Assembly (NCBI GenBank): GCA_007570785.1
Contig: ML664173.1
Span: 14,479,933 to 14,543,932, forward strand
DNA from: Antilocapra americana
Taxonomy: Eukaryota > Chordata > Mammalia > Artiodactyla > Antilocapridae
DNA: 64,000 nucleotides
Direction: 5' to 3'
The stretch's first letter is position 1. Every line of letters starts with the position of its first letter. The translations under genes were made by a program, and so were the position numbers. The notes below the pieces were generated by a model. The model was not told where the DNA came from. It worked only from the letters and a program-made list of their open reading frames with translations, and ran no database searches. Below are positions 1 through 11,550 of the stretch, one piece after another.

Positions 1-497
1 GATACCTGAGAAGCAAGACTGTGAGCCCATTCCTTTGTCTCTCTCGTACTTAAATTCCTCAAGGTATGGGGGTCCCTCTAGGAGAAGGCACACATTTCCC
101 CAACCCACCCCTCCCTATACCATGCACCTCCACCCCACCCACCCACCCCTGCCTAACCATCCGTGGTGGCAGGTATACTAAGACATCACTAGAATTTAGC
201 CCCCACAATGAGGTCTATTCTCCAGCATCACAGTCAGATAATCAGCTCTAATCTTTGTATGTGTGTTCATTTCTATCAACCATACAACTGCTTATACTTT
301 CAAAACAAGTTTGAGGATACCTACCAAAATGCACATAGGGCCAGCGTGTAGGTACAAGAGGAGCAAGTCCAGGACCTCTACATCGATTCTACTGTCTGGT
401 ACACAAAGTGCCTTCAGTCCACCTAGGCTGGCTGAAAGAATGACTGAGTGGATCAATGGATGGAAACCAGGGTGGTATTCAAATAAGGTGGTATCGT
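1..497. other. Unique sequence, no gene seen
   Basis: No recognisable repeat, exon or RNA gene. There is a C-rich stretch around 95-150. The short open frames here have no family resemblance and no codon bias I can argue for. Confidence 0.5.
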
Positions 498-700
498 AAT
501 GTGCTCAGTCGTGTCTTTGCGGCCCCAAGGACCACAGGCTGCCAGACTCCTCTGTCTATGGGATTTTCCAGGCAAGAATTCTGGAGGGGGTTACCATTTC
601 CTACTCCAGGGGGTCTTCATGATCCAGGGATCGAACCCCCAACTCTGTGTCTCCTGCATTGGCAGGTTGATTCTTGACCACTAGCACCACCTGGGAAGCG
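498..700 (-). mobile_element. Bov-tA SINE (minus strand)
   Basis: This reads as the reverse complement of the ruminant tRNA-Glu-derived SINE. The BovB-derived 3' part (gtgctcagtcgtgtc...) lies at the low-coordinate end. The tRNA-derived head ends at about 700 with the complement of the 'cttcccaggtgg' start. It is diverged, and no clear TSD was found. Confidence 0.9.
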
Positions 701-1636
701 TGAAATCAGGAAGGAATTTAGTGTCCAGAGATATATAGCAGAGTGCTCCACACAACTTCTTGAGCTAGGCAGAAAATTTGGAGTTATGTTTTTCCAGAGA
801 CAAAGCGAAAGAGGATGTTCCCTTCATTACAAGGTTCACAACGTTCGTAAATGGTGTCTTAGGCTTTTCAACAGAAGCACAGCTAAGGTCTGAGAGAGGG
901 CACCTTGCCGTAAAGGAAATAGCAAGCTCCTGGAGGTCTCTTGGTTTCATGGGTTTCCTCAGAGAGGACTCTTGGGCCGCTCTCCAGCTTGGTTTTTGTA
1001 ACAAACCTGACTGCTGGAGCTCTGGGAGCCCTTGGGGAAGGCCTACGGGGGTTAACCCTCAGTGTGCCGACTTGCAATTAATGCTTTTGTTGTCCACGGG
1101 GGACCCCTGCCCTAAGGGGTGACCAGAGGCAGAAGTCCAGAGCCTTTCAGGCTCAGTTTCTCTAGAAGATAAATCTCTCTTCTTTTGTTGGGGTAAGGTA
1201 GAGAAATTGGTTGCCCACGTGTCAGGAAGGATACTTTTCCAAATTTAAACCAGTCCTGTTTTTAGCACCATCTGTCTGCTCACTTTCCAACTACCGTGTG
1301 CCTCTGACATCTAAGCCTTTCTGGAATTGGGCTTAACCTGCCTCTGGGCTCCTCTCTCCAGCTCCTACCTCTAGCCCCACTCCTGACTTAGGCTTCAGCT
1401 TTCCCAGAAGGAGCCAGTAACCACTTGTTTGTTCATTTCCAGCTTCCAAAATCTAATTGCTACTGTCTGCTTCTGATTCTCTTTGTCCTTAAGGGTTCAT
1501 AGCTTTCGAAAAGCCATCCTTTGAGCTGGTTTGGGGGAAGGACTAGCAATAAATGCATGTGTTTCTATCTGTTATACTTAATCCTATGTCTCAACAGCCT
1601 TTTTATAACAAATAGGCTTGTGCTTTTCCTATACCT
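701..1636. other. Unique sequence, no gene seen
   Basis: The overlapping open frames at 765-1122 lie on both strands and match no protein I recognise. Nothing else identified. Confidence 0.45.
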
Positions 1637-1908
1637 AATGTGACAGCTGAAGCTGAAACTCCAATACTTTGGTCACCTGATGCAAAGAACTGACTCATTG
1701 GAAAAGACCCTGATACTGGGAAAGATTGAAGGCAGGAGAAGGGGAGGACAGAAGATAAGACGGCTGGGTGGCATCACTGACTCGATGAACTTGAGTCTGA
1801 GCAAGCTCTGGGAGTTGGTGAAGGACAGGGAAGCCTGGCATGCTGCAGTCCATGGGGTTGAAAAGAGTCAGACACAACTGAGCGACTAAACTGGAACTGA
1901 ATGTGACA
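1637..1908 (+). mobile_element. BovB LINE 3' end with TSD
   Basis: The body at about 1646-1899 is the 3' end of the RTE-type LINE BovB. It covers the last part of the reverse-transcriptase frame ('ctgatgcaaagaactgactcattgg') and the 3' UTR. A 9-bp direct repeat, AATGTGACA, lies at 1637-1645 and 1900-1908. This marks it as a 5'-truncated retrotransposition event. Confidence 0.9.
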
Positions 1909-3796
1909 AAGACCGTGCTCTACGTTCACCAGCCTGTTTTCTCCACCAGGGCACTCACGGAGACATTTCCCAGACTCCCTTCTAGTTTGAAATCACGTAG
2001 CTGAATTTTCAGGAGAAAAAAAAATGTGTCAATGAATTCTACTCACTGTTTTCATTCCTTTCAGCCTCTTCATCCTTAAGAATGAGAGAAAAGAAATCAG
2101 AGACAGCTGAGGCGCCAGGTAGAAGCAGTTTAGATTCCTGAGTCTCTCTGGGAGAAGGATCACCTGACCCACAGCCGACTGCAAGGTGAACACAAAGTCA
2201 ACCTTTATTGTGCCAAACCCCTGAGGACTCAGGGTTTATTTGTTGTTGCATCATGGCCTGGAATATCCTGACTAATACAACAGCTTTTTATAGCACACTT
2301 CAGCAAAAGTCAAGGGCATGTTCCCAAGAGATGGTTGTACAGGGGAGCCGAACCGAACAACTGAAGTTGCCGTATGGTTCCTGGGTAGTTCTGGCTAGGC
2401 CCAGGGGGGCGGTCTGAAATATCTGGGGAAGCGACCACACTGTAAGTATTCCAGACTGTCTCCGTAAGAATTACATTTTGAAATAAAAATATTTTTATCA
2501 GAGTTGGCCAGTTAAATCTTTGGGGTTATATTCCTTATCAAGAATACATCAGGCAGATACTGTGTTTCCAGTTAAGTGCTGAAACCTCCACTTTGAAATT
2601 GAACCAGGTGAGAAGTAGGATTAACATTCTCTTAGAAAGATGAAGCTGCCAACAGGTACAGAGGCTTGAATAGGAGGATAGCTTTGGGGAAAACAGCAGA
2701 CTAAGGAGATCTATCAAACAGGGCCAAGGAGGTCCCCAAATAAGAGTTTTATGATTTCTCCAAGACATGCACAAGGAAGGTAGGGGGCCCAAGGTGGATG
2801 GTCAGAGTGGACATCTATGTTTTCTCTGCCTGTCGGTTCTTCTTTCCCCTGGTAAGAATTTCTTCGTTTTCCTTTGAGGGACCTCCCCTCCTTCCCTTTA
2901 TATCAATGTGTGTTAGGTGGGGCTGACCTCACCTACCCACAGACATGGGACCCCAGTCTGACCAGTCAGCACACTGCGTTCTCCAGGCCACGGCGACTGG
3001 TTCAGGATGCACATGAAGTCTAGCTACACCAAAGGAGAGTGAAACTAGGGATTTTGCTGAGACAATTGGGGGAGAATTATGGTTCCTCTGGGGTGGTTAA
3101 GCTGAATGACTATGAGCTTGGGGTTGCTGAAAACCCTGTTGTCACCATGAGAGAGGCAAGTTCCCTGCCAGTAAAACTAACACAAGAGCAAAGTCATGCT
3201 AAGAGGTATACGGCCCAGGATCAACTTTATCTGAGACCCCAGATCCAGACAAACTTAAATCCTATCTCTGGATCCAGGAGCTGTATTTCCTTTTTTTTTT
3301 TTCCTCTTTGCCAGTCTGCACTGTTTCTGCTCTTGCAATGAAGAGGGTGTTGGCTCACAGAAAGATCTTTCAGGCCCACCTGTGGCTCATAGTAAACTTC
3401 AAAGACTTTCATAGATTCATAAATAAGAATGAAGAGCTGGAACAAAAAGGGCCACTAGTCACCACCTGGACCCCAGGGGCTCCTCCGCTTTCCCTTCAGC
3501 ATAATTTACCCCCCTTGCTGTCAGTATTGGTATAAGACCTGCGTCTCCATTATGCTTTTGGCTGGTGTGAGTTGGTTTTCTTTAAACCAGCCTCCTTGGT
3601 ATTCAGAGACATTCAGGAACGTATATGGAGACAAACCATTAAAAACACAATCTACCTAGTACAGGGAGACAAGGTAACATCTCAAGCCCTCAAAGTCCAT
3701 AATTTCACTGCTACCCATGATTCTTGGTATCTGTCTCTATATGTTTATAAATCAAATCATTTTAAAAAAATGGAGTAGTAGCAAGAGCTGCTATCA
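1909..3796. other. Mostly unique sequence; possible old LTR end near 2200-2285
   Basis: No gene recognised. The stretch ending near 2282 (...ggcctggaatatcctgactaatacaa) resembles the 3' end of an ancient mammalian LTR or MaLR-like repeat, but I cannot name the family. A poly(T) run lies near 3290-3302. The rest shows nothing I recognise. Confidence 0.35.
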
Positions 3797-3970
3797 TTTT
3801 TTTTTTTTTTTTTAAGCCATGCTGGGTCTTCATTGTGGCACACACAGACTTTCTCTAGCTGAGAACTATCCCACTGCTTGTGGGAATCTTAGTTCCATGA
3901 CCAGGGATCAAACCCATGTCCCCTGCACTGGAAGGTGGATTCTTAACCACTAGGCCACCAGAAAAGTCCC
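3797..3970 (-). mobile_element. CHR-type tRNA-Glu SINE (minus)
   Basis: On the minus strand it reads GGGACTTTTCTGGTGGCCTA, then a tRNA-like box B (ggtttgatccctgg) and 'aactaagattcccac', and ends in a poly(A) seen here as poly(T) at 3797-3813. This is the CHR SINE shared by cetaceans, hippos and ruminants. It lacks the BovB-like tail of Bov-tA. Confidence 0.85.
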
Positions 3971-3984
3971 TGAATGCTTATTAT

Positions 3985-4118
3985 AAATCAGGCCCCTTGA
4001 GTTTGACAATAAGACTATGGGGTTGGTATCATCCCCATTTTATAGAAGGGGATACTCAGTCATAAAGTAACTTGTCAAGATCTGTTAGCTAGTGAGTGGC
4101 ATAATTAGGATTTCTGAA
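3985..4118 (-). mobile_element. MIR SINE relic (minus)
   Basis: It contains diverged forms of the MIR core read backwards: cattttatagaaggggata, then aagtaacttgtcaagatct, then gctagtgagtggcataatta. Old mammalian SINE; boundaries approximate. Confidence 0.7.
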
Positions 4119-4690
4119 ACTGCTTTACTGAGGTATAATTTACATGCCATAAACTTACCCACTTTGAGTGCACAATCTAATGAGTTCTAGTAAGTTTATG
4201 AAGCTGGGCAGTTTTAGAACATTTTCCACCTCCTTAAGAAGACCGCCTTTGTCCCCCCTTGCGGTCACTCCCTGTCCACCCCCCACCCCTTGTTCTTGGC
4301 CCCAGGCAACCTCTCATCTACTTTCTGTATCCAGACATTTGCCTTTTCCGGACCTTTGAGATAAATGAAATCATGCGATATGGGAGCTTTTGCATCTGGC
4401 TTCTTTCACTCAGCTAGTGCTTTCAGGTTCATCCACATTGTAGCACGGGCCAGCACTCTACTCCTGCGTGTTGTTGAATTGTAGTCCACCGTATGGATAC
4501 ATTAGCTTTTATATGTCCATTCATCAGTTGAGAGGCACTTGAAATGTTTCCACTTTTTTGCCGTTATGCATAACGCTACTATGGGCATTTGCACACATGT
4601 CTTTGTGTGGACAGGTATTTTCATTTCCCTTCGGAAGACATCTAGGAGTGGAATCACTGCATAACATTTGGACTTCAGTTCCAGGTGTGT
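4119..4690 (-). mobile_element. Old L1 3' region (minus)
   Basis: It matches the reverse complement of the L1 ORF2 end and 3' UTR. Landmarks are 'gaggtataatttacatgcc', 'cattcatcagttgagaggca' and 'ctaggagtggaatcactg'. It is diverged and not coding. Confidence 0.85.
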
Positions 4691-4898
4691 CGGACCCCAA
4701 AGCTTTAACTCACTACCCTATGCTTGCTCTGTTTCTCCTCCCTTAAAATCAGTCTCTGGAAGTTTACACTGACATCCCCTTCCTCTCATCACCCTACTCC
4801 TACAGTGGGAGCTATGGTTTCTGCTGGGCAAGACATTGAGAAGACCTTCTGATGGTAGGTACAGGGAAGAAAACGACCCTCTTCAAAAGCACAGGCAG

Positions 4899-5190
4899 AA
4901 AGGACTTTCCTGTGGCTGAGATCCAATAGTTGAGAATCCATCCACCAATGCAAGGGATGCAGGTTCGATCCCTGGTCTGGGAGGATTCCATATGCCGAGG
5001 GGCAGTTGGGCTCGTGTTCCACAATGACTGAGCCCACGCGCCACAACTACCGAAGCCTGCATGCTCTGGGGTCTGTGCTCTGCAACAAGAGGAGTCATTG
5101 CAATGAGAAGCCCGCACAAGGCAACCCCTGTGCGCGCTGCAATTAGGGAAAGCCCGCGAGCAGCAATGAAGACCCAGTGCAGCCCCCCAA
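4899..5190 (+). mobile_element. CHR-type SINE, long form (plus)
   Basis: It starts at 'ggactttcctgtggctgag', has a box-B-like 'ggttcgatccctgg', and continues through the repetitive 'gagcccacgcgccacaacta' and 'gcaacaagaggagtcattgc' units to 'agcaatgaagacccagtgca'. It is unusually GC-rich for the area because the CHR tail is CpG-rich. Confidence 0.85.
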
Positions 5191-5739
5191 GGAGGTGGCA
5201 CAGGCAGAGAGAAGAGCTGCAGGTGAGGGACCTGTGACCTCCGCTCCCTTCATCTCAAGGGGGGCAGCAACACGCCCCTGGGCTGTTTCAGCACAGCTGC
5301 CCGTGTCCTCGGGCCACACCTGACCCCCATCCCTGGTCAACCGGCAGCCTGATGCCTGGCTCCTCTCTCCACCTCCCTCCGTCCATGCTTTCCAAACTGA
5401 AGTGACACGGGGAGGTTGTGTGTGTGTGCTGGGGGCGGGGGTGGAGGGAGGAATGAAGGGCTGACAGATACCGGCTGTCAAGCGCTGTCAAAACAATGCT
5501 GACAATAAGCCGTGCTCCCCAGGTCAGGTTCAGGACTAACACTGCTGCTTTCTGCATGCGGGGACCAGCTCTCAATGGAGTCTTTGATGAGCAGCCCAGC
5601 ATTTGTCATCATGGTGTCTGGCCTGCGGGGAGGATTCAGAGGCTCCTGCTGTAGGCACTGGGGGACAGGTGGTGAGAGAGAGCAGCACGGATGTCTGTGG
5701 GCTGGGGAAGCTATAGAAGAGAGCAATTTGTCTTCCCCA
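5191..5739. other. Unique GC-rich sequence, no gene seen
   Basis: It contains a short GT/GC-rich run at about 5417-5450. Overlapping open frames occur on both strands but none resembles a known protein. Confidence 0.4.
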
Positions 5740-5870
5740 TCAGACTGCAAGTTTCTTGAGGGCAAGAACTGCTTGCCAAACCTGTGGGGGCCGCATCGTA
5801 CCTGGCATATGGCAGTATTCAGTGAATATTTGTGGGATGAAGGGATGGGTGAGGGAATCAATGACTGTGT
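5740..5870 (+). mobile_element. L2 LINE 3' end (plus)
   Basis: The phrase 'gactgcaagtttcttgaggg', then 'cctggcatatggcagtattc' and 'agtgaatatttgtgggatga', follows the well-known L2 3' end in order. It is ancient and diverged. Confidence 0.75.
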
Positions 5871-6310
5871 GGGTGCCTTCAGTGAGGCAAGTGTAAGGAA
5901 GTCCAGCATCAGAGGTGGTTACTAACCCAGTGATCATGGCCACACTCCAGTTAGTTCGGGATGTCCTAGCCTCAGGATGGGGTGTCTCTTCCGAACACAC
6001 AAAACATGGGAAACCAGGGTTGGAGGGAGAAGCCACTTCTGCTCACAGACCCCCAGCTCCACCACCAGAATTCAGGCCTCTCTGCAACTCTGCCAGGGCT
6101 GTTTGCTTAGAGAAAGGGGCCTCAGTGGCTTAAGTACCAATCAGTTCTCACCCGTCCTCCCTCTTTCCACTTCTCCTCTCCTGGACAATCCTCATAGGGT
6201 GCAGCCATCAATGTGGTTGGGAGGAAGCTCCATGCCCTCTCCTGCCATCAGGAAAGATCTGCCCTGAGAACCTGAGCCCTGAGGGCAGCTGGGACACGTT
6301 AACGACACAG
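5871..6310. other. Unique sequence, no gene seen
   Basis: No repeat or exon recognised. Confidence 0.4.
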
Positions 6311-6524
6311 TTGCTCTGTTACCCAGTCATGTCCAACTCTTTGTGGCCCCATGGACTGTAGCCTGCCAGGCTCTTGTCCATGGAATTCTCCAAACAAAAA
6401 TAATGGAGTGAGGTGCCATTCCCTTCTCCAGGGGATCATCATGACCCAGGGATCAAACCCGGGTTTCTTACGGCTCCTGAACTGGCAGGCAGATTCTTAC
6501 CACTAGGGCCACCTAGAAAGACCC
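6311..6524 (-). mobile_element. Bov-tA SINE (minus)
   Basis: Reverse complement of Bov-tA. It runs from the BovB-like part (gttgctctgttacccagtca) to the tRNA-like head (ccactagggccacctagaaa). It is diverged, with a small insertion near 6398. Confidence 0.9.
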
Positions 6525-6784
6525 AAGACATGAAGAGTCATCATTAGCACCTTCCCCCCCAGCCCCATAAGACTGGCCTTCTTTCTTTAAGAACTGGGAT
6601 CCCAGTGCTCACCCTGCGCTTATCCCCAGCCCTACCACATTGTCACCACACAACATATAATGCATTCTTCTTGGCATCCATATCCCTGCCAACTTAGTCT
6701 TCAGTCCTTCTGTAACCCAACCCAATGGTTCATATCAGGTGCCAATACAGTCTGAAACGGAGATGCCTGTGACATCTTGATGCT
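6525..6784. other. Unique sequence
   Basis: Nothing recognised between the SINE and the BovB insertion. Confidence 0.4.
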
Positions 6785-7672
6785 AAAGCTATAAAATTTA
6801 TATGCAGAGTATATCATGAGAAATGCTGGACTGGATAAAGCACAGGCTGGAATCAAGATTGCCAGGAGAAATATCAATAACCTCAGATATGCAGATGACA
6901 CCACTCTTATGGCAGAAAGTGAAGAGGAACTAAAAAGCCTCTTGATGAAAGTGAAAGAGGAGAGTGAAAAAACTGGCTTAAAACTCAACATTCAAAAACT
7001 AAGATCATGGCATCTGGTCTTATCACTTAATGGCAAATAGATGGGGAAACAATGGAAATAGTGAGAGACTTTATTTTCTTGGACTCCAAAATCACTGCAG
7101 ATGATGGCTATAGCCATGAAATTAAAAGATACTTGGTCCTTGGAAGAAAAGCTATGACAAACCTATACAACATATTAAAAAGCAAACACATCACTTTCCC
7201 GACAAAGGTCCATATAGTCAAAGCTATGGTTTTTCCATAGTCATGTATGGTTTTGAGAGTTGGACCATAAAGAAACCTGAGCACCAAAGAATTGATATTT
7301 TCGAACTGTGGTATTGGAGAAGTCTCTTGAGAGTCCCTTGGACAGCAAGGAGATCAAAGCAGTCAATCCTAAAGGAGATCAGTCCTGAGTGTTCATTGGA
7401 AGGACTGATGCTGAAGCTGAAGCTCCAATACTTTGGCCGCCTGATGTGAAGAACTGACTCATTGGAAAAAACCCTGATGCTGGAAAGATAGAAGGCGATA
7501 GAAGGGGACAACAGAAGATGAGATGATTAGATGGCACCACCAACTCAATGGATGTGAGTTTGAGCAAGCTCTGGGAGTTGGTGATGGACAGGGGAGCCTG
7601 GCTTGCTGCAGTCTATAGGGTCTCAAAGAGTTGGACATGACTGAGAAACTGAACTGAACTGAAAGCTATAAA
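6785..7672 (+). mobile_element. BovB LINE, 5'-truncated, with TSD; reverse-transcriptase remnant
   Basis: The body at 6796-7661 is the 3' part of BovB, an RTE-clade non-LTR retrotransposon. The first 240 bp translate to the RT palm with the catalytic YADD (LRYADDTTLMAESEEEL) and 'LNIQKL'. The frame then breaks by stops and shifts near 7015-7050 and 7240. Later pieces ([33 protein letters not shown]) are the conserved RT C-terminal region. It ends in the (ACTGA)n tail. A perfect 11-bp TSD, AAAGCTATAAA, lies at 6785-6795 and 7662-7672. It cannot be active, since the endonuclease domain and most of the RT are missing. Confidence 0.95.
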
Positions 7673-8261
7673 TCAAAACTTTGACTCTCCCCAACAACAT
7701 CCTCCAATCAGCCTTGACCACCACCACGATCATTACTATTTTTGCAGTTTTCTCAGGCACATTTCACTCTGCTATGATAACAGTCATTAATGTGATGAGT
7801 AAATCTTGTGGAAGTCAGCAGGCATCCCACCAAGAACTCAAATAGCATCGCTTCAGTTGATTCTGCATTTTAAAAATAATAATGAATGAGTGTTTTTACA
7901 AATATCAGAGTGGAAAATACTGAGGCATTGTGCCCTGTTCTGAGGGCTTTTGTCTCCCTGTCAATTTAAGAGAAGACTTGGCTTAACAGACTCCCGCATT
8001 TTTTAGGCTTCATTCACCAAGTGATGAGGAATCCTGGCAATAAATTTGAACATCTTCCATTGCTCAAAACAGACCTAAATAGGGAATTTGTCATTGTATT
8101 GGCTGTCCAGCATATAATCCCCTTTCCTGTTATCATCCCAATATGGAAAATTTCACATGGGTTGCCTTCTTGGGAAAGAGAACTCCTGCCCATCAAAATG
8201 GGGAATCAATCACCCATGGGGGGACATGCTGGGGGTAGAAGCGGGCCTGCTCGTCATTGTT
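7673..8261. other. Unique sequence, no gene seen
   Basis: AT-rich, with no recognised repeat or exon. Confidence 0.4.
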
Positions 8262-8380
8262 TGTTGTTGTTCAGTCATTAATCTGTGTCCAACTCTTTGA
8301 GACCCCATGGACTACAGCATGCCAGGTGTCCCTGACTTTCACTATCTCCAGGAGTTTACTCAAACTTATGTCCATCATTA
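8262..8380 (-). mobile_element. BovB LINE 3' end (minus)
   Basis: It reads as the reverse complement of the last ~120 bp of BovB (tgttgttgttcagtcattaa ... ggagtttactcaaacttatg). It is shorter than the other BovB copies here, and no convincing TSD was found. Confidence 0.85.
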
Positions 8381-9014
8381 AGGAAGCTCAGTCTTGACGC
8401 TTTTGACCCATCCTCAAAGATGGGCAAAGATGGGTGAGTTCAAATTGTCCAATGGGACCGTCTCTCCCTGGAGCAACCGATTCAAGTATGTGGGGCAGCT
8501 GGAGGCTGTGTGTATCTCAGCAGTCACTTCGGGGCACAGACCTGCCAGTTCCTGCTCAGGTGGCCTTGGCTGGAGTTCCTGCTGCACAGTCCCTGGCTCT
8601 CCTGGCTCCTAACAAATGTGGGAGCCCTTGATATCCCTTTAGAAAATTCCCTTTTACCAGTTACAGAGCCACAGCCAATTTCTGTTGCTTGCAACCAAGA
8701 ATCTTCCCAATACAATTTGCATTATGAGAGCAACTATTCATTCGGCACCTTCTGAATATGGAACACTGTACACTTTGTAGTTTGACTACAGCTACCTTTG
8801 TGTGAATTACAAGATACCTCCTCTGAGTGGGGGGACTTGAAAATTTCTCCCTCTGGCAGACAAATTACCAAAGATGCCCCTTCCTCCATGGTGACACAGC
8901 CCTCCCTGGGGCACAGCGTGGGCTGGTCCGTTTGGGTTAGAGCGATCTGCATGGTCATACCTGGCTGCCTTGCTATAATTTCTGTAACTACCCCTCAATG
9001 TTTTGAACAGTTTC
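8381..9014. other. Unique sequence, no gene seen
   Basis: Overlapping short open frames occur on both strands. None resembles a known protein. Confidence 0.4.
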
Positions 9015-9095
9015 TAGGAAACCAAGGTTTAGGGATGTTAAGCAATTGCTTGTTTCACTCAGCTAGTAAGTGTCAGAGCCAGAGATGGACCAAAT
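9015..9095 (-). mobile_element. MIR fragment (minus)
   Basis: It contains 'gggatgttaagcaattgctt' followed by 'cagctagtaagtgtcagagc', the MIR core region read in reverse. Confidence 0.65.
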
Positions 9096-9205
9096 CCGCT
9101 TGACGCCAAAGCTTGCCAGTTATACAACAGCCCCTGCTTGCTGCATGAGCAGCAGACATGTGGAGATGGACCCAACCTAACTGTCCAGTTAGAGAACTGG
9201 ACAGA

Positions 9206-9332
9206 AGGGGACTTCCCTGGTGGTCCAGCGGTTAAAAGTCTGTGCTTCTAGTGCAGAGAGTACAGGTTCCATCCTTTGTCCAGGAATTATGACCCCATGT
9301 GCTGCAGGGCGGCCAAAATGAAAAAAAAAAAA
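9206..9332 (+). mobile_element. CHR-type SINE (plus)
   Basis: It starts with 'ggggacttccctggtggtcc', contains 'agcggttaaaagtctgtgct', and ends in 'ggcggccaaaatg' plus an A-run of 12. This is the short CHR form with a poly(A) tail. Confidence 0.85.
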
Positions 9333-9584
9333 GAGCAGATAGGAAATGAAGCAAGGAAACATGATTATAGGGTGAGAGCTAGCCCTTCCAGTCAGAGGCA
9401 CCCTACTGAGCAACGTCCACAAGCATTTGTTCAGGGCTGTCTGATCAGCACCACCAGAGGCGGGGCTGGACCTAAACACACTACACCCACTGAAGTTTAT
9501 CAGAAAAGACAGCAAAGCCATGAGCGGGTGAGAGTCCATCTCCCTGCCGCGTCTCCTTCCACTAGAAGCCAGAGTAAAGGTACT

Positions 9585-10500
9585 TAAATTTCCCTATGAC
9601 CCAGTACTTCCACTCCTAGATAATTACCCAAAAGAAAACACAGATCTATAAAAAGATTTTGACACATATTCATAGCAATTTGCTCATAACAATCTCTAAC
9701 TGGAAACAACCCAAGGTCCACCAACTAAAACTGAATAAACAAATTATATGCATTCATACAGTGAAACTCTGTTCAGTGAATGATAGCAGCCAAACCCAAA
9801 AGACTACATACAGCGTGATTTCATGTAACTGAAATCCAACCTATGGTGACTAACCTATGGTAATGATACTAATCTATGACGACTGAAGTCAGAACATCGG
9901 TTTGCTACGGTGGGGTGGGGGAAACAGAATAAGAGAACTTTCTGGAATAATGGAACTGTTCTATATCATATCAGTTTCATAGGTGTTGTTGTTCAGTTGC
10001 TAAGTCAGGTCTGACTCTTTGTGACCCCATGAACTGCAGCACACCAGGCTTCTCTGTCCTTCACTATCTCCCTGAGTTTGCTCAAACTCATGTCCATTGA
10101 GTTGATGATGCCATCCAACCTTCTCATCCTCTGTTGCCCTCTTTTCCTCTTGCTCTCAATCTTTCTCTGCATCAGGGTCTTTTCCAATAAGTCAGCTCTT
10201 CGAATGAGGTGGGCAAAGAATTGGAGCTTCAGCTTCAGCAGCAGTCCTTCTAATGAATATTCAGGACTGATCTCCTTTAGGATTGGCTGCTTTGATCTCC
10301 TTGCCGTCCAAGAGACTCTCAAGAGTCTTCTCCAGTGCCACAGTTGGAAAGCGTCAATTCTTCGGTGCTCAACCTTCTTTATGGTCCAGCTCTCACATCC
10401 ATACACGACTACTGGAAACACGTGGTCATAATCCATGGAGCTGAGCTTAAGAGCCACTCACTTTATTATATGTAAATTATACTTGAATTGTTTTCTCAAA
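9585..10500 (+). mobile_element. Old L1 3' end (plus), split by BovB
   Basis: The left part (9585-9984) follows the ORF2 end and 3' UTR of an old L1: 'tgacccagtacttccactcc', 'ggaaacaacccaaggtccac', and the bent-repeat-like middle. After the BovB insertion the L1 tail resumes at about 10440 with 'tatatgtaaattatacttga'. The order shows the L1 is older than the BovB. Confidence 0.8.
9985..10430 (-). mobile_element. BovB LINE 3' part (minus), open RT C-terminal frame
   Basis: It is inserted in the opposite strand into an L1 3' end. The minus-strand frame stays open for 150 codons, from 10457 (just outside the BovB body) to 10005. It encodes the BovB RT C-terminal region, with the landmarks [21 protein letters not shown] and [11 protein letters not shown]. 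It lacks the catalytic palm and the endonuclease. The open frame is residual: parts of several other copies here also stay open by chance. Confidence 0.93.
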
Positions 10501-10997
10501 TGTCAGCTAAAAAGAACAAAAGCCAGAAGCTGCTCTTCCCTGGGGCTCAGAAGGCCATGTTTCCCCCCACCCCCCACAGGTGTGGCCACCCTACTGATAC
10601 TTGGCACTTCCCGACTGCTCTCTGCCTCCCAGGCAGGTCCACTTCGCCTCCAGCCTTATCGCTCCTTCCCCCAGCTGGTGATGGAATCATCTCCACAGGA
10701 TTCTAGCTGGGAAGAAAGACACTATAAAGAAACCTCTCAACATCCAAAGGAACTCCTCAGCTTTGGTTACAACTGCCCTCTGTAAGCTGCCCATCCATGT
10801 GAGCTGCCTCGTTGACAGACAGCCTCAGAAGGGGAAGTGATAGCTTGGGTCCTGTGGTCCAAAGCGTTCCTCGGGGAGAGAGAAAGACCCGTTGTCTCAA
10901 CGCAAACTGAAGAAGGCAGATGAAATTCCAACCGCCTGCCCAGAGACCCTTGATGAAGTGTTGGAAATGTAAGTGGGGGAGAAAGCGCCTCTTTTCT
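10501..10997. other. Unique sequence, no gene seen
   Basis: No repeat recognised. Open frames on both strands across 10435-11251 do not resemble known proteins, and part of them read through a MIR. Confidence 0.4.
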
Positions 10998-11235
10998 GAG
11001 AGGCTTTGTGGTATGAGAGAAAGAGCGTGCACTCTGAGACAGGGACAGGGGTTCAAACCCCAGCTGTGCCACTTACCAGGAGTGTGACTGGGAGCAGGTG
11101 ACCGCCTCTGAGCTGGGAATGATGCACACTTAGAATCCTGCCCATAAAGCCCCATCCGCTCACCTGAGCTAAGCACATGGTATGTGAGGATCGTTGCAAC
11201 CTTCCTGCAGACACGCAGTAACACAAGTGTGCAGA
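10998..11235 (+). mobile_element. MIR SINE (plus)
   Basis: It contains 'ggcttt.gtggtatgagag', 'caggggttcaaaccccagct' and 'gtgccacttaccaggagtgt', the tRNA-related head and core of MIR in order. The 3' part is weaker. Confidence 0.75.
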
Positions 11236-11439
11236 GGTAAGCTGTGTACATGAACAGGCAAAGTCCTCACCCTTCTTTGCATCTCAGACTGGAGGTCAGT
11301 TCCTCAGTGATGGCTTCTCGGGCCTCTTGCAAACCAAATTAACCACCTCCCTCCCAAATTCTCTCTCAAGCACTTATTCCAAATTATTATTACATATTCA
11401 TCTCGGCTCATTTCTCTCATATCTCCCTTGTCCCCAGGC

Positions 11440-11550
11440 TACTATTTTCATGAAGGCAGAGACTACATCTGCTCTCTTTATCCACCATTCCAGTGAACAC
11501 ATAACACAGAGCAGGACACATAGTGAGTGGTCAGTACATATTGTGAGTGA
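11440..11550 (+). mobile_element. L2 LINE 3' end (plus)
   Basis: It contains 'catgaaggcagagactacat', then 'aacacagagcaggacacata' and 'gtgagtggtcagtacatatt', the L2 3' end order. Confidence 0.65.

Noticed and set aside
5478..5925. Overlapping 137-143 codon frames on both strands
   Set aside because: The frames lie on opposite strands over the same DNA, partly over an L2 relic. Neither resembles a known protein.
7646..7661. ACTGA tandem repeats as a satellite
   Set aside because: Such runs occur only at BovB 3' ends in this window and are the element's own tail.
10757..11251. A 164-codon open frame on the minus strand
   Set aside because: It reads across a MIR element in reverse and has no family resemblance.
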